Below are positions 11,159 through 21,340 of a stretch of 64,000 nt of DNA, piece after piece. Each line of letters opens with the position of its first letter. The first letter of the stretch is position 1. Below the pieces are notes generated by a model, which worked only from the letters and a program-made list of their open reading frames with translations, had not been told where the DNA came from and did not search any database. The DNA is taken from assembly GCA_032718475.1 (NCBI GenBank), contig JAUCBJ010005876.1:1-64000 (forward strand), given 5' to 3'. Source of the stretch: Nemertoderma westbladi. Taxonomy: Eukaryota; Xenacoelomorpha; Nemertodermatida; Nemertodermatidae. The translations under genes were made by a program, and so were the position numbers.

Positions 11159-11179
11159 CCCCCCCCCCCCCCCCCCCCC
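11159..11179. repeat. Poly(C) tract downstream of U2 copy A
   Basis: Twenty-one C in a row, ~90 bases 3' of U2. A run of the same length lies at the matching place in copy B (16272-16292), so it predates the duplication. Confidence 0.85.
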
Positions 11180-11520
11180 AACCCCATTCCTGTTACCCAC
11201 ATGTTACCAGCTAGACTTGTGTTTATTAGGAACAGATAGTTGTTTATTTAGCCCATTGATGTTTGTCTCTTAATAAGCCAAGAGTTGTCCGTTTTTATGT
11301 CCGTTACAGTATAGTTCATGTTAGCATTGTTTGATTGTTCAATGTCAGTCAATGTTTTCTAGTCCACGTGAGTGACTCATACCGTCTTGTATATCATTTA
11401 GTTCAGCCAATATGGTATATTAATGTCGCCATTGTTACTGTTTACATAAAAATCGACATAATTTACATTATAATTTATTATACGACATATTATAATATAA
11501 TAGGAGGAAAGACCCCAGAA

Positions 11521-13811
11521 CCCTGCTTTGTTAAATTAAATTAAATTAAATGTTAATTGTAATAGAGTAATAATTTACTATTATTTTAAATCGACCCTTT
11601 TGCTAACGTTTTCTTTTAAGCATTACATTAGACTTTAAACATTTTTTTAAAACAATTTAAACAATCTCTGGGACACTGTGCTCTGAATGGTGCTATATGT
11701 GAGATATACTCGAAATTGTTATTGAACAGCCAGAAATTAATAAATAAATGAGGTTGTTTTATCAGTGAGATAATGTTCGGTAAATTTCTCCCAACTTACG
11801 GGCTCCCGGCAGCTGCCCCTGTGTGGCAACCAGGATGGTTTCACTAGCAAACCAGACGTTCTGGAGATTTAGAAATGCATTAACGTTTTAATATCTGGTT
11901 TACTTTTTTGTTTTAAATTACTTTTTTTTTAAATTATTAAATGTTTAATATAAGTCATACTGTAATTATTATATTGCCATGTAAATTTTGAACTTTTCAA
12001 CTTTTCAACTATGAATATAGAATATAGACAATTTTAACACATTTAAACCTGTAAATATACAGTATATAAGAATCACGGATTGTTGTTAATGCCAATATTA
12101 TTAGTATTACTATTAAAATACAAGGATATAGTTTCTATTTACACCTGATGACTCTCTATCAACCTTATATAACAATCTTATAATCTTTTAATCTATGATA
12201 ACAACCTTATTGGGATTTAGAAACTATAATAGAGATTGTACAGTAGAAAGTTATTCCTTAGATGGAAGCGCTCTCTACAGGCCGGTATAGGAAATTAGGA
12301 ACAGAAACTCGATAATATTTCGCAAAGTAAGGTGGCGTAATCCTGGCCAGCAGAAGCAATCAACCTGCGAGAGTAATCGAAATGCCATGGTAAGACTACC
12401 TCGCTGATTCTGTGTTGGACACGTTACTCTCTACAAATCAATATAACACGTTCGTGGGGCCTTCGCGCAGCACGAGTCCCAGTTATTAGATACAAATCAA
12501 AATTGAGCGACTGTATCACAAAATCAGGTTTTGAGAAATTTACCCACACCACCAATCAATCAAAGAAAGGGGGACAGTACGTGTTCACCCCTTTTAATCT
12601 CCCCCCCCCCCCCCCCCCCCCCCCACCCTTCCCAACCACCAATACATAACCGCGACATCTACCACCCACGGAAGGGTAGCACGAACTTATTTCCAATCGC
12701 ACTTTAAATATGCAAAGCCAGGTGGTTTATAGGAATATAATAAACGCAGTACTCGTTTTCATTATAAGCCTCTTTGCGTTCGTCCTGTTTTGTATTTAAA
12801 TATATTTCTTAAACGCAGGCTAGGACGATCTTTATAATAATAACAAGCTGGCAAGCCTGGAAGGTTCACGGTCCTCCTACTTAATCAGTACAATAATAAT
12901 ACGTTTTCGTTCGGGTAGGCCTATGTTTCCTTTTCACTTGTTCCCATCGTAGGCGACCTCATGCTCATCCCACCACGACCACGACCACCAGTTACGAGTT
13001 GGGTAGGCGTCTACCGGCAACCGGTAAGTAATTACGCGCCACACGACGTCATCCCGCCATCCGCCAACATTTATACCGGTACGGTAAGCCTACCACCTAC
13101 CGGCTGGCTACCATCGCACCGTAGGACTACCGCCTACGCCTACCGGTCAACCGGTAACGGTAGGCTACCGCGTACCGGTACAGCGGTACTCAAAGTCGTA
13201 CCGGTATTGTCGTAATTGACAAATGCAGGATTAAACCGTAACCCGTTCCAGTACCATATGCATCTGAACGACTGGACGGTTAATCTCATAGCATAGCTGC
13301 ATAGGCCTACCGGTAGTCAGTGCGAAGTCGCCTGCGAACATGGCAAAATATTATATTTACTGCTAGGGCTAGGCTAGGACCTACTGCTGTACTGACCTAT
13401 GACAGTATGAAGATAGGCAGATAGGCCTACCTGCCTACAGTGGTCAGGTAGTACCGGTCCGGTATGCCTACTACAGGCAGACAATCAGACAGTACTAGCA
13501 GTGCTAATTAATTACCTTAATTAAATCTTCAATTAGGTCATAATGTAGGTCCAAATTTAAAAATCGGCCTCCGTTAATCGATTTAGAAATAATTCAGGTA
13601 CCTCCATGCCAAATATCAGAATCATTCATTGCGTTCCCTATGACAAGATAGCTTTTTCCTAAACCATGCGAAAACACGCAAATATAGCGCTCACATCGCA
13701 CAAATACCATCTCGACACCCAATTTTTTGTATGAGCCTTCGCCATCCCTATATCTAACTTTTGTCCAAATTTTGTTTCGATTGATTAATAAATAACTGAG
13801 ATATCGCTCTG
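11521..13811. other. Spacer; poly(C) at 12601-12624 and an ACCGGT-rich block at 12960-13480
   Basis: No supported gene. A run of 24 C lies at 12601-12624. From about 12960 to 13480 the sequence is unusually GC-rich and packed with ACCGGT, TACCGGTA and TAGGCCTA words. The open frame at 12961-13215 has no recognisable domain and reads through these words, so I do not call it a gene. Confidence 0.5.
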
Positions 13812-13855
13812 GACACACACACACACTAACACACACACACACACACACACACACA
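13812..13855. repeat. (AC)n microsatellite
   Basis: Near-perfect AC dinucleotide repeat with one interruption (CTAAC). The cysteine/valine-rich open frame on the minus strand here is a product of the repeat. Confidence 0.9.
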
Positions 13856-14968
13856 TTACGGTAATAATGGTCACCTATGTCAAGGACCGTGAACCAATAA
13901 CTAGGGATGCGATCAATATGTGAAGCCAGGTGGTTTATATAATAATATAGTCAACGCAGTTCTCGTCTTCTTTATATGCCTCGTTGCGCTCGTCGCTTGT
14001 CCTGTTTTGTCATAAAATATTTTTCCTAAACGCAGACTGACGATCTTTATACAGTTATAACTATGCGAAGTTTCGAAACTGTGCGAGTAACTGTTGATAC
14101 ATCTATGTGGAGATGTGTGATATGTGGAGATGTGTGATACAACGCCAACGCATCTTATGCCGATGTAGTAATATGGGTATTGAAATAATATTAAATCAAT
14201 GTACACTCTTAAAGCTGCAGCGAAAAAATGTAGCTAATTTCCTAGGTTACATATAAAATAATAATATTATTTTTAAGAACATTAATTTTACTACTTTGCA
14301 AAAATTCAATTAAAAAATAACCAGACCACATTGTGGAATAAACTATTTCAGAAGAACTATTTCAGCCATGCCATGGATTGTATTTATGTTATTATATCTG
14401 TCATTTACCTGAGATAGCAATACAACACTTATAGTAGAGTCAATAGTCAATTCCTCTCTGGTTAGTCTACAGCCACAACTCCCAGCTAGCTCCACACCAG
14501 CAGAGACTTGACCAATAATCATTCCCAGCACCTGGCTGCCTTAACACACATCCTTCCATCCTACCAGCATGTTAGCCAATAAATGAGCAGTATTTAATGA
14601 GAATCAATTTTTTACACCGTTTTAATTACTTTAGATCAATTAAAGACACAATTATTAAAGCAAATCACTTGAACTAATTAAAAACTATTATAGAATGGCG
14701 TATGTGGATTACATCTGTATAATTTTTAAGTATAATTATTTAAATCTTATACTTTAAAACAATTAATTTCCTTTAAAAGGCAGGTTGAAAATGGTGCTTT
14801 ACCGTAATCAACTTAATTAACTAATTAACTGCTATTATCTTAGCTTCTCGAAGGCCACACGGAAATTCTACTTGGAAAATTTCTAAACTTTTGCCAAACA
14901 ACATGTGTACCAAGTTTGGATAGATTTCATCAAAGATTGGCCGAGTTATTAACGTTTAAAATTGAACG
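13856..14968. other. Spacer, no gene recognised
   Basis: AT-rich sequence without a convincing coding region or RNA gene. I see nothing I can name. Confidence 0.5.
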
Positions 14969-15006
14969 CGACAGAACGACAGAACGACAGAACGACAGAA
15001 CGACAG
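14969..15006. repeat. Short tandem repeat, ACAGAACG units
   Basis: About four and a half copies of an 8-bp unit (GACAGAAC). It lies between TTGGCCGAGTTATTAACG and a GGCTCGCC-containing segment, which might be a small dispersed element, but I cannot define its ends. Confidence 0.75.
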
Positions 15007-15345
15007 GTTGATTAATGGTACCACTACGCTAAGGCTCACTCACTTCGTGGCTCGCCCCACATTGCAGACATTATAGGCCTAGCTGCTGTAAATAGACATT
15101 AAATCTTGGAATAATAATTTTAGAGGTATTCAAGTGCAATTCACGAGGCAATTCAATGCCAACCTGTTGTGTTACCGGATGAAAATCTCTCCATGAGAAT
15201 TTGAGACAAATCAGCTGGTTTCAGCCTCCAGAAAGGTAACCGACAGACATGACAAATGATTCGGGCGGCTTTGGCATGTCAAAATCGCGTAATGGTTTAT
15301 ATAAATCATTGAATAGAATTTATTTAATTTCAAGAATTCAAATAA

Positions 15346-15725
15346 ATTTACTGCTGCCCAGCCTCCTACATTGGCCGTACCATACGACACCTTGGCAAAC
15401 GCATTGAGGAACACACTGGTAAAACCTACCGCACGGGTAGGTTCTCTGCCCCTAAAGATTCCGCTATTTTCGACCATTCTATTTCCTGTGATCACCCTAT
15501 TCTTACTGATAATTTCAAAATTCTCGCAACTGGCAAAGATATTCTAGAACTCAATATTAAAGAAACACTTTACATCCGTTCACAAAGCCCCTCCCTCAAT
15601 GACCACACCACGTCCATTGATTTCCTTCTACAGTACTACAGAACAGATCAGACAGCAGACTGTCTGATACGTGTTAAATATTGTGTTTTCCATTTATAGT
15701 ATTTGATATCCATCCGTTAAGTATT
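15346..15725 (+). pseudogene. Penelope-like element 3' fragment with GIY-YIG module (copy 3)
   Basis: Same remnant as at 10240-10618, but here the start of the nuclease is intact: the plus frame reads SYIGRTIRHLGKRIEEH, giving the YIG-x(10)-R-x-x-EH pattern of GIY-YIG nucleases. The downstream words FKILATGKDILELNIKETLY and SQSPSLN complete the module. There is no reverse transcriptase upstream, so the fragment is not autonomous. Confidence 0.65.
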
Positions 15726-15959
15726 TATTGTTCGCCAGTATTTAGAAGCTTTATCAGATCATCGCAACAATAATAATAAAGAAATAAGTTTATCATAAAT
15801 TACCTACAAGTCCTCATTTACTTTCTTCTAAAATAATATGAATGATACAATTACTATAATAAGTGATATTTTCAAGTTAAATCATATGTAATAACAAGTT
15901 ATTTTTCAGTAAATACACTCTTCGACTTAGGATTACTAGTAATTGCTTGTATATAAACT

Positions 15960-15969
15960 TATATATAAG
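15960..15969 (+). promoter_or_regulatory. TATA-like box of U2 copy B
   Basis: TATATATAAG at -30 to -21 of U2 copy B, unchanged from copy A although the sequence just upstream carries substitutions. Confidence 0.45.
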
Positions 15970-15989
15970 ACACACTGGATGCAGAATGT

Positions 15990-16177
15990 ATCGCTTCTCG
16001 GCCTTTTGGCTAAGATCATGTGTAGTATCTGTTCTTGTCAGCTTAATATCTGGCACACTGCTCACTGAGCAGTTCCAATATTAAACTGATTTTTGCAGTG
16101 CGGCTGTGAGTAAGGGGCTTGCTCCACTCCAGCCACGGGTTGGCCTGGTATTGCACTGCCTCCAGGTCCGGCCCACA
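15990..16177 (+). ncRNA. U2: U2 spliceosomal snRNA, copy B
   Basis: Reading the two copies against each other I find no difference from copy A within the 188 transcribed bases, whereas the flanks differ at scattered sites. This is expected if both are under selection or exchange sequence by gene conversion. The branch-point segment, stems IIa/IIb, Sm site and terminal loop are all intact, so both copies could be functional. Confidence 0.95.
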
Positions 16178-16196
16178 CCCACCTTCGGGTGGGTGT
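16175..16196 (+). other. Perfect UUCG hairpin at the 3' end of U2 copy B
   Basis: Same nine-pair stem with TTCG loop as in copy A. Confidence 0.6.
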
Positions 16197-16271
16197 CACA
16201 ATAACTATATCATAGGAAACTTTGCCATGGAGATGCGCCGAAGTATTCTTGTTTGTTTTCCTGTTACACAA

Positions 16272-16292
16272 CCCCCCCCCCCCCCCCCCCCC
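16272..16292. repeat. Poly(C) tract downstream of U2 copy B
   Basis: Twenty-one C in a row, in the place corresponding to 11159-11179. Confidence 0.85.
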
Positions 16293-16721
16293 ACCCCATT
16301 CCTGTTACCCACATGTTACCAGCTAGACTTGTGTTTATTAGGAACAGATAGTTGTTTATTTAGCCCATTGATGTTTGTCTCTTAATAAGCCTAGAGTTGT
16401 CCGTTTTTATCTCCGTTACAGTATAATTCATGTTAGCATTGTTTGATTGTTCAATGTTTTCTAGTCCACGTGAGTGACTCATACCGTCTTGTATATCATT
16501 TAGTTCAGCCAATATGGTATATTAATGTCGCCATTGTTACTATTTACATAAAAATCGACATAATTTACATTATAATTTATTATGCGACATATTATACTAT
16601 AATAGGAGGAAAGACCCCAGAAGTTTTTATCTTATTATACGATTGTTACTATTAACCATTATAATGTTCTCTAATTTCTTATTCCTAACTGTTATTTTCG
16701 TAGGACTATAATGTCTGTCTG

Positions 16722-16855
16722 TCCAGGATTTGGAAGTCCCATAGAATAAAACAGAATCTTAAGGTTCTTTTATTTATGGCAGTAGTAGTACCAGTACACT
16801 TATATAGGAGTCCATGCTGGGCTCCAACTGCAGAGGATACTAAATCTCTGGATTA
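16722..16855 (+). mobile_element. Short diverged LINE fragment
   Basis: CCAGGATTTGGAAGTC, AGTAGTAGTACCAGTAC, GGAGTCCATGCTGGGCTCC and ACTAAATCTCTGGAT match the LINE at 18848-18978 in order and orientation, with many substitutions. It is an internal relic without either element end. Confidence 0.7.
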
Positions 16856-16934
16856 TTGATAGTAACAATGTGTTGGCAAGCTGTATTTTTCGAGGTGTTT
16901 TGCTGGCTTTGAAATTAATACTCCATATCTCTAG

Positions 16935-17052
16935 AACCTGTGGCCTAGTGGTTGTAGTCTCGGCTTCCACCTCGAGGTCCCAGGTTCGAATCCGACTCCA
17001 CGCTCATGAGACCCAGTAAGGTCGAAACGCGTACGCCTCCAGAAAGGTAACG
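16935..17052 (+). repeat. tRNA-derived SINE head
   Basis: An exact A-box TGGCCTAGTGG (16941-16951) and an exact B-box GGTTCGAATCC (16983-16993) have tRNA-like spacing, so an internal RNA polymerase III promoter is present. The anticodon and acceptor stems are not tRNA-perfect, which favours a SINE. The following block ending CCTCCAGAAAGGTAAC is also found at 15227-15240, next to another repeat junction. Confidence 0.55.
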
Positions 17053-17159
17053 TAAAGGTAACAAGGATCTTGTGTGACAGGCATCCAAAATGGTTTTCGT
17101 TTCCTAAAGATTAGAGGCATCTTGGAGCTCATTTTGCTACTCAGAAACATCATCAGAAG

Positions 17160-17367
17160 GGACTTGGCGAGACTACCTGCACGGGAAGGCAGACAATCTG
17201 TCATGCTCTTGACTTCTCTGTAGACTTGTTCACCGCATTCGACAATACAGTACGTCATGACAGACATGACAAATGATTCGGGCGGCTTTGGCATGTCAAA
17301 ATCGCGTAATGATTTATATAAATCATTGAATATAATTTATTTAATTTCAAAAATTCAAATAAATTTA
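17160..17367. repeat. Copy of the block upstream of the Penelope-like fragment
   Basis: Matches 10034-10250 (GACTTGGCGAGACTACC, TTGACTTCTCTGTAGACTTG, GACAGACATGACAAATGATT) but stops just before the nuclease-coding part. It shows that the block upstream of the PLE fragments is itself repeated in the genome and probably belongs to the same element. Confidence 0.65.
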
Positions 17368-17474
17368 CATTTACACGGATCAAGATAAACTATGGAACAA
17401 CTGAGTTAGTTAACTGGATGATCACCAGTACATTCTGGGCAATATTTGAATTCTGATATTTAATATTATCCAAT

Positions 17475-19375
17475 TCCCACTCTACAAGAAGGAGTGTACT
17501 CTGTTATACTCGCAGCAGTAGTCGTAATACGGCGTACTCTGTTAATTTACAACAGGTTGATGCCATCAATGATGCTGACGACAGCAGGCAATCATCCCAG
17601 GCATGGAGATCGATCAACTTGCTTGCTGGTCGAAAAAGCCAACCAACCACCAAGGTTAAGGCTGAATCACCAGCCGATCGCCTCAATGGTTGGAAGGCCC
17701 ACTTTGAAAAGCTCCTCAATAATGACAGGGTATACCTGATAACTTTATAGAAGTAAAAGTGTCTGAGTCTGTACTCCCAGATATTCCCATTGGTGATATC
17801 TCCTTTGCAGAAGTGAAGGCTGCTGCAAAGAGCATTAAGACCAATCGTGCCAGTGGAGTAGATGGTGTTCCCCCTGAGGTCTTTAAAATACCTGAGTGTT
17901 TAAAGCTCATCTATCCCATCATAGTAGACATGTACCGAACAACAAGAGTCCCACAAGAAATGAAAACAAATAAGTTGGTGCCAGTTCCCAAGAAGGGCAA
18001 CCTAACACTCTATGGTTCTTTTCGGGGAATCTCATTGATCTCGATTGCTGCAAAGCTATACAATAGAATTCTATTAAATCGTATCTGGGATCCCATTGAG
18101 AGACTGCTCCGTGGAAATCAGAATGGGTTCCGTAAAGGTCGTGGGACCATGGAGCCCATTTTGGCACTTAGAAGGATAATTTAAGAGTTATTAAAAAAGA
18201 AAGACAGGCATCTCGCTGTTATCTCTTCAAGGCCTTTGATTCAGTCTCTCGCTCACGTATGTTCAGCATACTTTCATTATATGGGATTCCTGATGAAATT
18301 ATTGCAGCAATCAGATCAGTATACGATGGTTCGACAACATTTGTGTCTACTGTTGACGGTGACACAGAACCATTTGAAGTATTATGGGGAGTCCTCCAGG
18401 GAGACACACTTGCACCATTCTTCTTCATAATTGTGGTTGACTATATTCTACGCATGTCCTTAGATCATCATAATGATGATGGGGTGATGATAACTCCACC
18501 TACTGGCTCCAGAAGTCGAGGAAATCCTGCCAAGTACCTAACTGATCTAGACTTTGCTGATGACTTAGGAGTACTTTCAGAATCACTAGAGGGAGCCCAA
18601 CGGCTCCTCAGCTCATTAGAACATGCTGCTTCTAGTGTTGGTCTTTTTATTAACTCCAGAAAGACCAAAATTTTGACAGTTAACTTTGAAAGTCCTCAGC
18701 AAGTCTCTGATCGGATGAGCATAAGCTCAAAAGATGGTATGCTTGAGCATGTGGATGACTTCTGTTACCTGGGATCATGGATCCGGAAGTCAGGTGAGGG
18801 CCTTCGAATACGTAAGGGAAAGGCATGGGCAGCCTTGAATAGGCTTTCCAGGATTTGGAAGTCACCGAGAATTAATCGGAAACTTAAGGTCCGATTATTT
18901 AGAGCAGCAGTAGTTCCAGTACTCCTCTATGGGAGTCCATGCTGGGCTCTAACTGCTGAGGACACCAAATCTCTGGATGGCACATTCACAAGAATGCTAC
19001 GCCGGGTTCATTGTGTCAAGTACAATGCACACATCTCCAACCAGACACTATATAACATTGGAGGTGTCTCATTGGTTCCCCCAAGCTTGACACTAGAACA
19101 AAATCGCCTCCGCTTTGCAGGACATTGCTTTCGCCGTGAGGACCAACCAGTGCATAATCTTGTACTTTGGCAGCCTCATGGAGTGAATAAGCATGGTGGA
19201 CAGCCCATGACTTTCTTGAGACGCATCTTAAAGGACACTGGCCTTGAAGATGCGGATGATCTAGCAAATGTCATGGGTGATAGGGAGTTGTGGCGGTGCA
19301 ATTTTGTCGATAAGCCGGCACAGCATTCTTAAAAATGCAGCTGCAATGCAGCATGCCGATCCTAGTAGTAGTGAT
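17475..19375 (+). pseudogene. LINE (non-LTR retrotransposon), 5'-truncated and frameshifted reverse transcriptase
   Basis: The longest LINE copy in the window. The plus strand encodes, in separate frames, the linker before the RT (near 17597-17740), RT motifs from EVKAAAKSIKTNRASGVDGV to LRRII (17759-18184, ended by a stop), and from FKAFDSVSRSR through LQGDTLAPFF and the active-site FADD (about 18555) to the C-terminal LRFAGHCFRREDQPVHNLV region (18226-19332). At least two frameshifts (near 17745 and 18220) and an in-frame stop at 18182 separate these parts. The apurinic-type endonuclease is missing. The 3' UTR ends in (TAG)n. The motif style is that of the CR1/L2 or RTE groups, and I cannot settle the clade. 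It is the probable relative of all other LINE pieces here. Confidence 0.9.
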
Positions 19376-21246
19376 TATAAAGTATTTACTTTCATTCGTC
19401 ACCCAGAAGAGACTTCATGTTGCCTCCGGTGGTGTTTCGTGTTTCACGATGTTCCCCTTCTTCATTCTATCTTTCTTAGTTGACAATTCCCAAAGATGTA
19501 CCACATAAGATCTCCAACAGGATCCCTTCTCGATCTTGCATTTAGTATATAGCTTAGCTCGTTAGCTGTTTAATCGATGTCGGTCAGATTCATGAAAAAT
19601 AAACAGGTAAACATTTGAGTCTTACACCCCGCAAAACTAACAAAAAACATAGAATCAGGACATCAACGCCCAAAATAGTGCTCAGCCACTAGGGCCATCA
19701 AAAACCACAAACAATACAAAAAAACATATTAAACATGCTCCACATACAAGTGTTATATATATATACAGTAAGCCCCTTGTTAGTCAGTATGTCGCGGTTA
19801 ATTAAAGATTCATGAAAGTGATCCTTATAATTAGGTTTATGTTCTTTGGGACCACAACCACCCGATGGTTGTCCATCTTTCTTGTGGTGTGGTGCAATCT
19901 TAGTGTGAGAGAGTCTTGGATAATGTGGTGAATTAACCGGTCGTAGAATTCGGTTTTCAGTTCAGTTTCACTCAGTACAAATTGGATCCGATAGTACAGA
20001 TTTATCCAGAGAATAATAATCTAGGGTAGGGCACATTTTTGCTGAAACAGGAGGACACATCTCATATCGTACACAGGTATTATAGCATATATTTCAGTTT
20101 AAAGTAATGATATAATATTGGTCCACAATGTCCCGAAGATCGTATTAATTCGCTCCAATTAAGAGATTTAACTAGCCTCTGGTGCTGTCTGTGGCTACTC
20201 ATTGTCCCTCCACGGTAGTACCGGTACTGCATCCCTTCTGCCCTCCAACTATAAACATTCCTGGCCCTTTAATCGCTACCCTTTACGTGATGTTGGTAAA
20301 TCCCCGCTAAACTGGATATAATCGCGGTAGATATTTCAGGACAGATAGGCTACATTCTCGCCTACTGATAAACAGACGAGGGATGCATGCCATTAAATAT
20401 TCTTGGCTCGTAGTGATTTTAAGTTTAGAAATGGGATAATAGATATCCTTATAAGTGTTAATTATTGAAACCTAGTTGATTATAGAGATGGCATTGTGAC
20501 AATAGATATGTACAAAGGGCACCTATTGCTTGAACGGTTTCAGAAAATTATCTTCTTAAGTTTATCAATGGCAATCAATGAGGCTTCTGCAAGATGTGGG
20601 CTGAACTATTGCGCACATTTTTTTCCTTGTATTGGTTGGTACTCATGTGTTGGTTATTTCGTACATTATTTTGATAATGAACATAACATGATTTAGGATA
20701 ATGTTATAGGACAATAGGATCCTCATATATATAGCCATCATCAGCGACAAGTTTCATTATCAGTTCTATGGCCTTATATGGATTTATTTTAGATACGGAT
20801 AAAAAACATGATAGGTACGTAATTTATGATACTGATAATAGGAAAATAATTATTTCATCACATTGTATAACAAGGTGCAGTACAATAGAACAAACATATA
20901 ATATTATATTATATTCGTATAGTGCAGCACGGTAAATATAAATTAATAAAAAAATCATCAATTTACCAAACACCCAGTAATATGGTTAGGAAATAAATGA
21001 AGTTTATATAAAATTTAACGTTCTCTTACGTATCATAGTTAAAGAAACAAACCGAAACTTTCAAACATTGACTCCTAAATTTAAACTGCCAAATGTGTTG
21101 TCGTCAAAAAAAATTTTATTATTAACAATTTTGCATCAAAATTATTTTTAGATCCGCCTAGCGAGACCTCTAGTATTCACTCCCTTGTTGTTATTTTTGG
21201 TGGTGTTGTTAATTTCCAGTAGGGTTTTAGTATAATAAGGCTTCAT
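19376..21246. other. Spacer of about 1.9 kb, no gene recognised
   Basis: AT-rich sequence with a short (TA)n stretch near 19757. Small open frames such as 20496-20696 show no known domain. Confidence 0.5.
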
Positions 21247-21311
21247 ACGGCGCAGTGGAGAAGTTGGTAGAGCGTTGGCCTTGGAATCTCTAGGTACCGA
21301 GTTCAATCCTT
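21247..21311 (+). repeat. tRNA-like sequence, probable SINE remnant
   Basis: CGGCGCAGTGG resembles an A-box (one mismatch to TGGCNNAGTGG), and GAGTTCAATCC about 40 bases later resembles a B-box. The stems do not fold as a proper tRNA. It lies directly before the 52-bp minisatellite. Confidence 0.35.
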
Positions 21312-21340
21312 TCCGGTGAATTTGTTTTTTGTAGTAAAAT

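Larger units (their letters stand above)
10137..11520. repeat. 1.4-kb duplicated segment with U2 snRNA, copy A
   Basis: This segment is repeated as 15242-16622 in the same orientation, about 5.1 kb away. It holds, in order, a Penelope-like 3' fragment, ~265 bp of U2 upstream sequence, the U2 gene, a hairpin, a poly(C) run of 21, and ~340 bp of 3' flank ending at GGAAAGACCCCAGAA. Copy A has a 10-base extra word near 11346. Sequence identity stops abruptly at both ends. Confidence 0.9.
15242..16622. repeat. 1.4-kb duplicated segment with U2 snRNA, copy B
   Basis: Second copy of 10137-11520, direct orientation, with only scattered substitutions and one 10-base deletion. Both boundaries are sharp: the left begins GACAGACATGACAAATG and the right ends GACCCCAGAA. 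Confidence 0.9.

Noticed and set aside
12961-13215. 84-codon open frame in the ACCGGT-rich block
   Set aside because: Its peptide is dominated by translations of the palindromic words and has no family resemblance.
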